Assembly: GCF_900637025.1 (NCBI RefSeq)
Contig: NZ_LR134336.1
Coordinates: 388,001 to 452,000 of the forward strand
From: Streptococcus oralis ATCC 35037
Lineage (GTDB): Bacteria; Bacillota; Bacilli; Lactobacillales; Streptococcaceae
Length of the DNA stretch: 64,000 bases
Direction of reading: 5' to 3'
Below are positions 37,274 through 46,051 of this stretch, piece by piece (position 1 is the stretch's first letter; each line of letters opens with the position of its first letter). The notes under the pieces were generated by a model, which worked only from the letters and a program-made list of their open reading frames with translations, searched no databases and was not told the DNA's origin. The translations under genes and the position numbers were made by a program.

Positions 37274-37494
37274 AAAAGCCAAGGGCGAACGAAGTGAGCT
37301 TTTAGAAGATATTTCCTACTATAGTGGTATTCTAGATAATAATTTATTATTATCTAGAACGGAATTTTTGAGAGTAAAATAGTTCGGGGAACTATTTTAG
37401 CCTGAGCATAGAAATGAAAAGGCGAAGTGCTCAAAAATTAGGTATGAAATTACGAAGTAATTTGCTCCCGTCCGCACTTTTTCAGGGAAATATC
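37274..37494 (+). repeat. Structured repeat, family A, copy 2
   Basis: Same plan as 3396-3554 with other bases. Leader GGGCGAACGAAGTGAGC. Outer stem GATATTTCC (37308-37316) with GGAAATATC (37486-37494); inner AGTG/CACT. Hairpin 1 is a 14-bp stem TTCTAGATAATAAT and complement (37330-37359). Hairpin 2 is AATTTTTGAG/CTCAAAAATT (37363-37439), enclosing an extra 10-bp hairpin AAAATAGTTC/GAACTATTTT. Hairpin 3 is AAATTAC-gaa-GTAATTT (37447-37463). It lies in the 630-base gap before metE. Confidence 0.8.
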
Positions 37495-37622
37495 AAAAAT
37501 ACCAAAGGAAAATCAACCTATAGTCTTCTCTAATAACAAGCCATAGTCACTTATAAGAATCATCAATAGCTCGTTTGAGCATTCTAACTAAAATACAGCC
37601 ATAAAACAAGCAATACAAAGGA

Positions 37623-37653
37623 TTTGAGACACTGGTCTCAAGTCTTTTTCTTT
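37623..37653 (+). terminator. Terminator-like hairpin in the metE upstream region
   Basis: TTGAGAC-actg-GTCTCAA then GTCTTTTTCTTTT, directly upstream of the MET-box. It insulates metE from transcripts coming through the repeat region. Confidence 0.7.
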
Positions 37654-37668
37654 TGTCCAAAAGAGTGG

Positions 37669-37685
37669 TATAGTTTCAAACTATA
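37669..37685. promoter_or_regulatory. MET-box: operator for a MetR/MtaR-type LysR regulator
   Basis: TATAGTTTCAAACTATA, a perfect palindrome around one central base, 82 bases before the metE start. This is the known MET-box of streptococcal methionine genes, so metE-metF should be induced when methionine is low. Confidence 0.88.
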
Positions 37686-37767
37686 TCAAAGCCTAATTAT
37701 TTACAATTATACAGACAGTTTCTTTTCTGTTAAGATAGTTTCAATAACAATTTTTGGAGGACACATC

Positions 37768-40017
37768 ATGTCAACTACAATCATCGGTTTCCCTCGTTTG
37801 GGCGAATTCCGCGAATTAAAATTTACAACTGAAAAATACTTTAGAAAAGAAATCTCAGAAGAAGAACTCCTTGCAGCAGCAAAAGAATTGCGCGCAAAAC
37901 ACTGGAACATTGTCAAAGAAAAAGGCATCACTGAAATCCCATCAAATGACTTTTCTCACTATGACAACTTCCTAGATGCTGCTTTCCTCTTCAACGTGGT
38001 GCCAGCTTCCGTTCAAAACTTGGACTTGTCTGACCTTGAGCGCTACTTTGCTTTGGCACGTGGTTACCAAGGTGAAAAAGGGGATGTTCGTGCCCTTCCG
38101 ATGAAGAAATGGTTCAACACTAACTACCACTACATCGTTCCTAAATTTGAAAAAGACACTCAAGTTAAATTGGCAGGTCACAAGATCTTCGATGAGTTCC
38201 AAGAAGCAAAAGAACTTGGATTGAACACTCGTCCTGTCCTTGTAGGTCCATTCACTTTCCTTCAATTATCAGACTTTGAAGAAGGCGTGAAAGCTGAAGA
38301 CTTTGTAGATAGCTTAGTAGCTGCTTACCAAGAAGTTTTCGCTAAATTGGCTGAACTTGGTGCAACTCGTATCCAATTGGACGAAGCTGCTCTTGTCAAA
38401 GACTTGACAGCTGAAGAAAAAGCTCTCTTCTTGAACCTCTACAACAAACTCTTGGCTGATAAAAAAGGTCTTGAAGTCTTGCTTCAAACTTACTTCGGAG
38501 ACGTTCGTGACGTCTACTCTGACCTTGTAAAATTGCCAGTAGATGCCATCGGTCTTGACTTCGTTGAAGGTAAGAAAACTCTTGAACTCGTTAAAGGTGG
38601 TTTCCCAGCTGACAAGACTCTCTATGCAGGTATCGTCAATGGTAAAAACATCTGGCGTAACAACTACGAAAAGAGCTTGGCTGTTCTTGAGCAAATCCCA
38701 GCTGAAAACATTGTTTTGACAAGCTCATGCTCACTTCTTCATGTGCCATTTACAACAGCTAACGAAGAATTTGAACCAGCTATCTTGAACCACTTTGCCT
38801 TTGCAGTTGAAAAATTGGATGAGATTCGTGATTTGGATGCTATCCGCAATGGTCAAGGTGCAGAAGCTCTTGCAGCTAACAAAGAACTCTTTGCGACTGA
38901 ACGTGTGGGTGAAAATGCAGAACTTCGTGCGCGTATCGCTGGTTTGACAGATGCTGACTACACTCGTTTGCCAGCTTTTGCAGAACGTGAAGCTATCCAA
39001 GAAGAAGCCTTTAAACTTCCAGCTCTTCCAACAACAACCATCGGTTCATTCCCTCAAACTAAGGAAGTCCGTGCCAAACGTTTGGCCTTCCGTAAGGGTG
39101 AATTATCACAAGAAGAGTACGATGCCTTTCTTGCTGAAACTATCGACGAATGGATCAAATGGCAAGAAGAAGTTGGATTTGACGTGCTTGTACACGGTGA
39201 GTTCGAGCGTAACGACATGGTTGAGTACTTCGGTCAAAACTTGTCAGGTTACCTCTTCTCTAAGAATGGTTGGGTACAATCTTACGGTATGCGTGGGGTG
39301 AAACCGCCAATCATCTGGGGTGACGTCACTCGTCTTAACCCAATCACTGTCAAATGGTCTAGCTATGCTCAAAGCCGTACAGACAAACCTGTCAAAGGTA
39401 TGTTGACTGGACCGGTTACCATCCTCAACTGGTCATTCCCACGTGAAGACATCTCTATCAAGGACTCAACTCTTCAAATCGCCCTTGCTATCAAGGATGA
39501 AGTACTTGACCTTGAAGCTGCTGGTGTGAAAATCATCCAAATCGACGAGGCTGCTCTTCGTGAGAAATTGCCACTCCGTCGTAGCGACTGGTACGAAGAC
39601 TACCTTGATTGGGCTATTCCAGCCTTCCGCTTGGTACACTCTACAGTTGCACCAGATACTCAAATCCACACTCACATGTGTTACTCAGAATTTACAGATA
39701 TCATCCCAGCTATCGACAACATGGATGCGGACGTTATTTCATTTGAGGCAAGCCGTTCAAACCTTGAAATCTTGGACGAACTCAAAGCGAAAAACTTCCA
39801 AACAGAAGTGGGACCTGGGGTTTACGATATCCACTCTCCTCGTGTGCCTAATGAAGGCGAAATCGACCACACAATCGATGCTATTCTTGCCAAAGTACCA
39901 AGCAAGAAAGTTTGGATCAACCCTGACTGTGGTTTGAAAACACGTGGTATTCCAGAAACAAAAGAAAGCTTGATCCGCCTTGTCGAAGCAGCAAAAGCTG
40001 CGCGTGAGAAATTGTAA
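37768..40017 (+). CDS. metE: Cobalamin-independent methionine synthase
   Basis: A 749-residue enzyme that transfers methyl from 5-methyltetrahydrofolate-polyglutamate to homocysteine. Two related barrel domains are seen: the N-terminal half opens [17 protein letters not shown], and the C-terminal catalytic half has [13 protein letters not shown]. The zinc ligands lie in [10 protein letters not shown] (His and Cys), the Glu of [12 protein letters not shown] and the Cys of [13 protein letters not shown] 37768 follows GGAGGACACATC; the longer frame from 37624 covers the MET-box and is rejected. metF follows and supplies its methyl donor. Confidence 0.97.
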   Translation: MSTTIIGFPRLGEFRELKFTTEKYFRKEISEEELLAAAKELRAKHWNIVKEKGITEIPSNDFSHYDNFLDAAFLFNVVPASVQNLDLSDLERYFALARGYQGEKGDVRALPMKKWFNTNYHYIVPKFEKDTQVKLAGHKIFDEFQEAKELGLNTRPVLVGPFTFLQLSDFEEGVKAEDFVDSLVAAYQEVFAKLAELGATRIQLDEAALVKDLTAEEKALFLNLYNKLLADKKGLEVLLQTYFGDVRDVYSDLVKLPVDAIGLDFVEGKKTLELVKGGFPADKTLYAGIVNGKNIWRNNYEKSLAVLEQIPAENIVLTSSCSLLHVPFTTANEEFEPAILNHFAFAVEKLDEIRDLDAIRNGQGAEALAANKELFATERVGENAELRARIAGLTDADYTRLPAFAEREAIQEEAFKLPALPTTTIGSFPQTKEVRAKRLAFRKGELSQEEYDAFLAETIDEWIKWQEEVGFDVLVHGEFERNDMVEYFGQNLSGYLFSKNGWVQSYGMRGVKPPIIWGDVTRLNPITVKWSSYAQSRTDKPVKGMLTGPVTILNWSFPREDISIKDSTLQIALAIKDEVLDLEAAGVKIIQIDEAALREKLPLRRSDWYEDYLDWAIPAFRLVHSTVAPDTQIHTHMCYSEFTDIIPAIDNMDADVISFEASRSNLEILDELKAKNFQTEVGPGVYDIHSPRVPNEGEIDHTIDAILAKVPSKKVWINPDCGLKTRGIPETKESLIRLVEAAKAAREKL

Positions 40018-40110
40018 GATAAGATTTCTCTCTTGACACTGACTGATCAAGGAACTGCTTGGCCTAGCTGGCTCAGCAATCATGAAATCAAAAAGAAAAG
40101 GATAATGACT

Positions 40111-40977
40111 ATGTCACGCCAAACACCGTCACTTTCATTTGAAGTGTTCCCTCCAAACCCAGCAGTGGGTAATGATAAAATTATTTCAGCCTTGCAGGAT
40201 ATGCGGGAGCTGACACCTCACTTTATCAGTGTGACTGCCAGCAATAATAAATTTAATATCAAGGAAACAACGGTTCGTTTGGCTGACTTTATCCAGAATG
40301 ACTTGGCGATTCCAACCATTGCTCACTTGCCAGCTATCTATCTGACCAAGGACAAGGTTGCTGAAACCATTGCAGACTTGGATAAGGTTGGGGTACAGAA
40401 AATCTTGGCCTTGCGTGGGGATATTATCCCTGATGTGGAACCACAAAAGGATTTCCGCTACGCAACGGATTTGATCGAGTTCATCAAGGAACAAGCTCCT
40501 CACTTTGATATTATTGGCGCTTGCTACCCAGAGGGGCATCCTGACTCTCCAAACCAGATCTCGGATATTCAAAATCTCAAGAAGAAAGTGGATGCAGGCT
40601 GTTCCAGCCTTGTAACGCAACTTTTCTTTGACAATGAGCGTTTCTACGATTTCCAAGACAAGTGTACCTTGGCAGGGATTGATGTTCCTATTCATGCGGG
40701 AATCATGCCCATTCTTAACCGTAACCAAGCGCTTCGTCTCTTGAAGACTTGTGAGAATATCCACCTTCCACGCAAATTCAAAGCCATCTTAGACAAGTAT
40801 GAGCATGACCCTGAGTCGCTCAGAGCAGCAGGACTTGCCTATGCAGTGGACCAGATCGTGGACTTGGTAACCCAGGATGTTGCTGGTGTGCATCTCTACA
40901 CCATGAACAATGCTGAAACAGCAAAATACATCCACCAAGCAACCCATGCCTTGTTTAACCATCAGTCTTTAGGATAA
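40111..40977 (+). CDS. metF: 5,10-methylenetetrahydrofolate reductase
   Basis: A 288-residue flavoprotein that reduces methylenetetrahydrofolate to the methyl donor used by MetE. Signatures: SLSFEVFPPNPAVGN (Glu at the folate site), FISVTASNN, ILALRGD, FDIIGACYPEGHP and LVTQLFFDNERFYDF. ATG 40111 has AAAAGGA at a good distance; ATG 40105 is too close to it. The 93-base gap after metE has no terminator, so both belong to the MET-box operon. Confidence 0.96.
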   Translation: MSRQTPSLSFEVFPPNPAVGNDKIISALQDMRELTPHFISVTASNNKFNIKETTVRLADFIQNDLAIPTIAHLPAIYLTKDKVAETIADLDKVGVQKILALRGDIIPDVEPQKDFRYATDLIEFIKEQAPHFDIIGACYPEGHPDSPNQISDIQNLKKKVDAGCSSLVTQLFFDNERFYDFQDKCTLAGIDVPIHAGIMPILNRNQALRLLKTCENIHLPRKFKAILDKYEHDPESLRAAGLAYAVDQIVDLVTQDVAGVHLYTMNNAETAKYIHQATHALFNHQSLG

Positions 40978-40984
40978 TAAAAAG

Positions 40985-41025
40985 CAAACCATTCTTCTCA
41001 GGTGAGGGGAATGGTTCCTTTTTAA
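40985..41025 (+). terminator. Terminator after metF
   Basis: AACCATTC-ttctcaggtgaggg-GAATGGTT followed by CCTTTTTAAT. Confidence 0.82.
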
Positions 41026-41173
41026 TAGAAAAGCCCGCACTTTTTAAGAAAAATATGATAAAATAGACTCTGTACGTACTTGATACAAAGATGAGGGTAT
41101 TTAGGGTATTAAGGATTTTTTAATAGTTGATTAATTTTTAATCGAAATCTGATAATTGGTTCTATAATAAATA

Positions 41174-41333
41174 CGAACGAAGTGAGTGTTAAAAGATATT
41201 TCACGCTATAGTGGTATCCTAGAGAATAACTCTGTTATTTTCTAGGACGGAATTTTTGAGACTTCAGGCTTAAAAATTAGGGATGAAATTCCGAAGGAAG
41301 TTGCTCCCGTCCGCACTGTGTCAGTGAAATATC
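41174..41333 (+). repeat. Structured repeat, family A, copy 3
   Basis: Leader CGAACGAAGTGAG (shared with copy 2). Outer stem GATATTTCAC (41195-41204) with GTGAAATATC (41324-41333); inner AGTG/CACT. Hairpin 1 is CCTAGAgAATAAC-tct-GTTATTtTCTAGG (41218-41246, one G-T pair). Hairpin 2 is AATTTTTGAG/CTTAAAAATT (41251-41278, one G-T pair). Hairpin 3 is at 41286-41302. Compared with copy 2, paired bases change together while pairing is kept. A possible promoter, TGATAAAAT at 41056-41064, lies upstream. Confidence 0.8.
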
Positions 41334-41370
41334 AAAAAAATTCTTAATTGAATTTTGGTCTCATTTCTTA

Positions 41371-41561
41371 GGAAAAAAGATAAGCTTCCTAGCACTCATC
41401 GAGTGTGGCGTCACCTTCCTATTTTTCTATAGAAATGTTCGGCAAACCGAACCGTCCAAAATATCTTGATTAATTGAACACGCCTACAACTCTGTGGAAA
41501 AAAATAAATCTACCTAGGAGCAGTCGCTCCGTCGTTCGATTTCCTATTTTCCTTTGAGTTG
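41371..41561 (+). repeat. Structured repeat, family B, two tandem units upstream of pnp
   Basis: Unit 1 (41371-41428) is GGAAAAAAGATAAGCTTCCT, then GCACTC-atc-GAGTGT, then CACCTTCCTATTTTTC. Unit 2 (41487-41561) is closed by CAACTC/GAGTTG and holds GTGGAAAAAAATAAAT, GGAGC-agtc-GCTCC and TTTCCTATTTTCC. A separate hairpin TTCGG-caaa-CCGAA lies between them (about 41438-41451). Same unit plan as 5590-5825. Confidence 0.72.
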
Positions 41562-41578
41562 CTTAACGGCTTAGTATC

Positions 41579-41605
41579 TTGATCTTTGTAAGCAAGGCGT
41601 ATAAT
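41579..41605 (+). promoter_or_regulatory. Possible promoter of pnp
   Basis: TTGATC (41579-41584) and TATAAT (41600-41605), 15-base spacer, so slightly short. It lies 24 bases before the start codon and covers the upstream frame extension from 41579, which is rejected. Confidence 0.5.
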
Positions 41606-41629
41606 TTCATCAATCCAAAGGGGATTAAA

Positions 41630-43843
41630 ATGACAAAACAAGTGTTTCAAACGACTTTTGCGGGTCGTGAGTTAATCGTAGAGACTGGTCAGGTTGCTAA
41701 GCAAGCAAATGGCTCTGTTGTCATCCGTTACGGTGAGTCAACTGTCTTGACTGCGGCCGTTATGTCTAAGAAAATGGCAACTGGGGATTTCTTCCCACTT
41801 CAAGTCAACTACGAAGAAAAAATGTATGCGGCTGGGAAGTTTCCTGGTGGCTTTATGAAACGTGAAGGACGTCCTTCAACAGATGCGACTTTGACAGCGC
41901 GTTTGATTGACCGTCCAATCCGTCCTATGTTTGCGGAAGGTTTCCGTAATGAAGTGCAAGTCATAAACACGGTCCTTTCTTACGATGATAATGCATCTGC
42001 ACCAATGGCAGCTATGTTTGGTTCATCCTTGGCACTTTCTATTTCAGACATTCCGTTTGACGGTCCGATCGCTGGGGTACAAGTGGGTTATGTCGATGGC
42101 CAAATCATCATCAACCCTACTCAAGAACAAGCTGAGCAATCGCTTCTTGAATTGACAGTAGCTGGGACCAAACACGCTATCAACATGGTTGAGTCTGGTG
42201 CCAAAGAATTGTCAGAAGAAATCATGTTGGAAGCCCTTCTCAAAGGGCACGAAGCAGTTAAAGAATTGATTGCCTTCCAAGAAGAAATCGTTGCTGCTGT
42301 TGGTAAAGAAAAAGCAGAAGTGGAATTGCTTCATGTGGATGCGGACTTGCAAGCTGAAATCATCGCAGCTTACAATAGTGACCTCCAAAAAGCGGTTCAA
42401 GTAGAAGAAAAATTGGCTCGTGAAGCTGCAACTCAAGCAGTTAAAGACCAAGTGACTGCAGTGTATGAAGAAAAATATGCAGACCATGAAGAATTTGACC
42501 GTATCATGCGTGATGTGGCTGAAATCTTGGAACAAATGGAACACGCTGAAGTGCGCCGTTTGATCACAGAAGACAAGGTGCGTCCTGACGGTCGTAAGGT
42601 TGATGAAATCCGTCCTTTAGATGCGCAGGTCGACTATCTTCCTCGTGTACATGGTTCTGGCCTTTTCACTCGTGGACAAACGCAAGCCCTTTCAGTTTTG
42701 ACCTTGGCGCCAATGGGTGAAACTCAAATCATCGATGGTTTGGACCCAGAGTACAAGAAACGCTTTATGCACCACTATAACTTCCCTCAATATTCTGTAG
42801 GGGAAACTGGTCGTTATGGTGCGCCTGGTCGTCGTGAAATTGGTCACGGTGCTCTCGGTGAGCGTGCTCTTGCTCAAGTCTTGCCAAGTTTGGAAGAATT
42901 TCCATACGCTATCCGCTTGGTAGCTGAAGTCTTAGAATCAAACGGTTCTTCATCTCAAGCCTCTATCTGTGCGGGAACTCTTGCCCTTATGGCTGGTGGT
43001 GTGCCAATCAAGGCGCCAGTAGCAGGGATTGCCATGGGTCTTATCTCAGATGGAAATAACTATACAGTATTGACAGATATCCAAGGTTTGGAAGACCACT
43101 TTGGAGACATGGACTTTAAGGTTGCCGGAACTCGTGACGGGATTACAGCCCTTCAAATGGATATCAAGATCCAAGGGATTACTGCTGAAATCTTGACTGA
43201 GGCTCTGGCTCAAGCCAAGAAAGCGCGTTTTGAAATCCTTGATGTGATTGAAGCAACTATTCCAGAAGTTCGTCCAGAATTGGCTCCAACTGCTCCGAAA
43301 ATTGATACTATCAAGATTGATGTGGACAAAATCAAGATTGTCATCGGTAAAGGTGGAGAAACCATCGACAAGATTATCGCTGAAACAGGCGTTAAGATTG
43401 ATATTGACGAAGAAGGTAATGTATCCATCTACTCTAGCGACCAAGATGCCATTAACCGAACCAAAGAAATCATCGCTGGCTTGGTTCGTGAAGCCAAAGT
43501 GGATGAAGTTTACCATGCTAAGGTTGTTCGTATCGAGAAATTTGGTGCCTTTGTCAACCTCTTTGATAAGACAGATGCACTTGTGCACATTTCTGAAATG
43601 GCTTGGACTCGTACCAACCGTGTCGAGGACTTGGTAGCTATCGGTGATGAAGTCGACGTTAAGGTTATCAAGATTGATGAAAAAGGCCGTATCGATGCCT
43701 CTATGAAGGCTCTTCTTCCTCGTCCGCCAAAACCTGAGCATGATGAAAAAGGTGAAAAGTCTGAGCGACCTCACCGTCCACGTCATCACAAGGACCACAA
43801 ACCTAAGAAAGAATTTACAGAAACACCAAAAGATTCAGAATAA
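41630..43843 (+). CDS. pnp: Polyribonucleotide nucleotidyltransferase (PNPase)
   Basis: A 737-residue 3'-5' phosphorolytic exoribonuclease, part of the RNA-decay machinery with RNase Y. Two RNase PH domains (about 1-225 and 310-550) flank a helical region. The second has [16 protein letters not shown] and the conserved ILE-type ends. KH domain: [21 protein letters not shown]1 domain: [18 protein letters not shown]. The C-terminus is a His/Lys/Pro-rich tail. ATG 41630 follows AAAGGGG. cysE begins 15 bases later. Confidence 0.97.
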   Translation: MTKQVFQTTFAGRELIVETGQVAKQANGSVVIRYGESTVLTAAVMSKKMATGDFFPLQVNYEEKMYAAGKFPGGFMKREGRPSTDATLTARLIDRPIRPMFAEGFRNEVQVINTVLSYDDNASAPMAAMFGSSLALSISDIPFDGPIAGVQVGYVDGQIIINPTQEQAEQSLLELTVAGTKHAINMVESGAKELSEEIMLEALLKGHEAVKELIAFQEEIVAAVGKEKAEVELLHVDADLQAEIIAAYNSDLQKAVQVEEKLAREAATQAVKDQVTAVYEEKYADHEEFDRIMRDVAEILEQMEHAEVRRLITEDKVRPDGRKVDEIRPLDAQVDYLPRVHGSGLFTRGQTQALSVLTLAPMGETQIIDGLDPEYKKRFMHHYNFPQYSVGETGRYGAPGRREIGHGALGERALAQVLPSLEEFPYAIRLVAEVLESNGSSSQASICAGTLALMAGGVPIKAPVAGIAMGLISDGNNYTVLTDIQGLEDHFGDMDFKVAGTRDGITALQMDIKIQGITAEILTEALAQAKKARFEILDVIEATIPEVRPELAPTAPKIDTIKIDVDKIKIVIGKGGETIDKIIAETGVKIDIDEEGNVSIYSSDQDAINRTKEIIAGLVREAKVDEVYHAKVVRIEKFGAFVNLFDKTDALVHISEMAWTRTNRVEDLVAIGDEVDVKVIKIDEKGRIDASMKALLPRPPKPEHDEKGEKSERPHRPRHHKDHKPKKEFTETPKDSE

Positions 43844-43858
43844 GAAAAGGAGAAATGT

Positions 43859-44476
43859 ATGGGATGGTGGCGCGAAACCATTGATATTGTAAAAGAAAAT
43901 GATCCAGCGGCACGCAACAGTTTGGAAGTTTTGCTGACTTATCCAGGTGTCAAGGCCTTAGCGGCTCACCGTCTCTCGCATTTTCTCTGGAAGCACGGCT
44001 TCAAACTCATGGCTCGGATGCACAGTCAGTTTTGGCGCTTTTGGACTCAGATTGAGATTCATCCAGGAGCTCAGATTGATTCAGGTGTTTTTATCGACCA
44101 TGGCTCAGGTCTGGTGATTGGAGAGACGGCGATTGTTGAAAAAGGCGTTCTTCTCTATCACGGAGTGACTCTTGGTGGAACAGGGAAGGATGTTGGCAAA
44201 CGCCATCCGACTGTTCGAAAAGGGGCGCTGATTTCGGCCCACGCTCAGGTGATTGGCCCTATTGAAATTGGAGAGAAAGCCAAAGTTGGGGCGGGTGCAG
44301 TGGTTGTGGCAGATGTTCCGAGCGATGTGACAGTTGTCGGAATCCCAGCTAAGATCGTCCGAGTTCATGGACAGAAAGATGAGCCGACGATCCACGAAGT
44401 TGAAGAAAAACGAGAGTACTATCTAGACAAGCTAGAGCATGCCCGTGAAGCCAGTCACCATTCATCAAGTCTGTAG
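43859..44476 (+). CDS. cysE: Serine O-acetyltransferase
   Basis: A 205-residue left-handed beta-helix acetyltransferase that makes O-acetylserine for cysteine synthesis. The helical N-terminus (WWRETIDIVKENDPAARN) is followed by hexapeptide repeats (IHPGAQIDSGVFIDHGSGLVI) with the catalytic His of DHGSG and HGVTLGG. AAGGAGAAATGT precedes the ATG. It is encoded in one run with pnp and upstream of cysS, linking it to cysteine supply. Confidence 0.94.
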   Translation: MGWWRETIDIVKENDPAARNSLEVLLTYPGVKALAAHRLSHFLWKHGFKLMARMHSQFWRFWTQIEIHPGAQIDSGVFIDHGSGLVIGETAIVEKGVLLYHGVTLGGTGKDVGKRHPTVRKGALISAHAQVIGPIEIGEKAKVGAGAVVVADVPSDVTVVGIPAKIVRVHGQKDEPTIHEVEEKREYYLDKLEHAREASHHSSSL

Positions 44477-44525
44477 GATAGGGTAGCAAAGTTATCGAGG
44501 TGAAGTATGACAGGAGGTAAGAACT

Positions 44526-44726
44526 ATGTCAGATTTATCAGATGCAATTTTGAACCAGGCAGTTCTTGAGTTGCAAGAACGCTTGGATGGTCTTGTTAAG
44601 GAGCGCTTTATTAAACTGCCACCTAGCCACCAGCGTGAATGGGCTCATTATATCAGTGAAGCCAAAAAAGATGAGACCAAACTGCGCCGTCTAAATAAAA
44701 TGAAGGCGGATTTGCTGAAGCCTTAA
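44526..44726 (+). CDS. Small YdeI/OmdA-type C-terminal domain protein
   Basis: A 66-residue protein that matches only the C-terminal helical part of YdeI/OmdA proteins (PF13376): ILNQAVLELQERLDGL, then KLPPSHQREWAHYISEAKKDETKLRRLNKM split over a conserved PPSxQREwxxwIxeAKxxETxxRRixK pattern. Family members are usually 140-200 residues long, so this is a stand-alone half. AGGAGGTAAGAACT precedes its ATG, so it is translated. Function unknown. Confidence 0.75.
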   Translation: MSDLSDAILNQAVLELQERLDGLVKERFIKLPPSHQREWAHYISEAKKDETKLRRLNKMKADLLKP

Positions 44727-44739
44727 AGAAAGAGAAGTT

Positions 44740-45504
44740 ATGCTATTAGAGGAATTTGAAGATGTAGCAGCAGTTATTGAGCCAACTGAAAAGCCAGTCC
44801 ATGACAAGGGAGAGGTATGCGAAACCATCATTCTGTCCTTTAATGGCGAAATTCTGAAACGTTTGATTGAGTCAGAAGATGTCTATCCGGGAGGCTATTT
44901 GAAAAGCATAAACGGCCATCATCCATGGTATATTTATGGCCAAGGACCTAGCAAGCTAGCAGTTATGTTGGCTCCAATTGGGGCTCCCATGATAGTCGGC
45001 CAGCTGGAGGAGTTGGCGGCCAGAGGCTTCAAAAATTTTATCATTTTAGGTTCCTGTGGCGTTTTGGACCGCTCAATTGAGGCGGATAAAATTATCCTAC
45101 CTGCGGCAGCATTGCGAGATGAAGGAACTAGCTATCACTATGCCCCACCGGGTGATGAAGTCGCCTATGACGAGTCTCTGCTGATCGAGCTGGAAGCCAT
45201 CTTTGACAAGCACAATATCGAACATATCCGCACCAAGTCTTGGACGACTGATGCCTTTTATCGAGAAACGCCTGATAAGGTCAAACGTCGCTTGGCTGCT
45301 GGAGCTCAAGTGGTGGACATGGAAGCTTCAGCTATCATGGCTTGGAGTCAATTTCGCAAGAGTAAAGTCTATCAGTTCTTCTACACAGCTGACTATGTGG
45401 ATCATCATAACAGAACCTGGGATGCCCGCCATGAAGAGCGGACAGCTGATGCCATGACTTTTTTCAATATCGCTTTGACAATAGCAAAGGAACTAGAAAG
45501 GTAA
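44740..45504 (+). CDS. Nucleoside phosphorylase (PNP/UDP phosphorylase family)
   Basis: A 254-residue hexameric-type phosphorylase. Phosphate-binding and base-binding features: LAPIGAPMIVGQLEELAARG, FIILGSCGVLD, and the ribose-binding VVDMEASAIMAW (Met-Glu). This fold cleaves uridine or purine nucleosides with phosphate; the substrate is not determined. It starts 13 bases after the OmdA-like gene and ends 8 bases before a reductase-like gene, suggesting one transcript. Confidence 0.87.
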   Translation: MLLEEFEDVAAVIEPTEKPVHDKGEVCETIILSFNGEILKRLIESEDVYPGGYLKSINGHHPWYIYGQGPSKLAVMLAPIGAPMIVGQLEELAARGFKNFIILGSCGVLDRSIEADKIILPAAALRDEGTSYHYAPPGDEVAYDESLLIELEAIFDKHNIEHIRTKSWTTDAFYRETPDKVKRRLAAGAQVVDMEASAIMAWSQFRKSKVYQFFYTADYVDHHNRTWDARHEERTADAMTFFNIALTIAKELER

Positions 45505-45512
45505 CTACAAGA

Positions 45513-46034
45513 ATGGCAGTATATTTTTACGGCTGTATCACCATGGATGGCTACTTGGCAGACAGCCAGCACAGGATAGACTGGCTGCATCAGCTTGGTT
45601 CTGTAGAGGATACAGGCTATGATGACTTTTACAGACAAATGGATATCACCATCATGGGCAAGCGGACCTTTGAGGAAATCCAAGATTTACAAGATGTAGA
45701 AAGTTTTTATCAAGCTACGGAAAATTATGTCTTTACGCATGATAGGCATCTGCCTGTCAGCAATTACCAGCCAGTAGCTGGGGATGTGGTGGACTTTGTT
45801 CGCCAGATTGACAAAGGCAAAAATGTCTTTGTGATTGGTGGTAATTCCTTGGTAGGACCGCTCTTGGATGCGGATCTTTTCGATCACCTCATTATTCAGA
45901 TAGCGCCCCTTATCCTAGGAAAGGGGGTTCCCCTCTTTACCCAAGAGGAAGGGCAGCGCTTTTACCAACTGGATAGCCTCAGACAATTTGGCCCTTTTGC
46001 AGAGCTGGTTTTCAGCCGAAAAAGTCAGAAATAG
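45513..46034 (+). CDS. Dihydrofolate reductase-like (RibD C-terminal) family protein
   Basis: A 173-residue protein with the DHFR/RibD_C fold: YGCITMDGYLAD at the N-terminus, ITIMGKRTFEEI (NADPH-binding Gly-Lys-Arg-Thr), VFVIGGNSLVGPLLDADLFDHLIIQIAPLILGKG split over the central strands. Such proteins are NADPH-dependent reductases of unknown substrate, often next to unrelated genes; it is not the housekeeping folA. The start lacks a perfect ribosome site (AGAAAGGTAACTACAAG). Confidence 0.85.
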   Translation: MAVYFYGCITMDGYLADSQHRIDWLHQLGSVEDTGYDDFYRQMDITIMGKRTFEEIQDLQDVESFYQATENYVFTHDRHLPVSNYQPVAGDVVDFVRQIDKGKNVFVIGGNSLVGPLLDADLFDHLIIQIAPLILGKGVPLFTQEEGQRFYQLDSLRQFGPFAELVFSRKSQK

Positions 46035-46051
46035 AGAAGGGAGTGGACCGC

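Noticed and set aside
37624..37767. Long N-terminal extension of metE from 37624
   Set aside because: It covers the MET-box and a hairpin; GGAGG precedes ATG 37768 and the shorter protein has the standard 749 residues.
37139..37767. SAM riboswitch or T-box upstream of metE
   Set aside because: No conserved riboswitch core or T-box word was seen; the MET-box explains regulation.
40186..40764. 192-codon minus-strand frame opposite metF
   Set aside because: Antisense to a conserved gene, no ribosome site, no family features.
41579..41629. N-terminal extension of pnp
   Set aside because: It covers a -35/-10 pair; AAAGGGG precedes ATG 41630, the start used in the family.
43046..43798. 250-codon minus-strand frame opposite pnp
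   Set aside because: Antisense to the KH/S1 region of pnp; composition (many Phe, Asn, Asp) is that of a reverse-strand shadow.
44507..44569. Tiny frame MTGGKNY... before the OmdA-like gene
   Set aside because: Its only ribosome signal is shared with the downstream gene, it is 20 codons long and resembles nothing.
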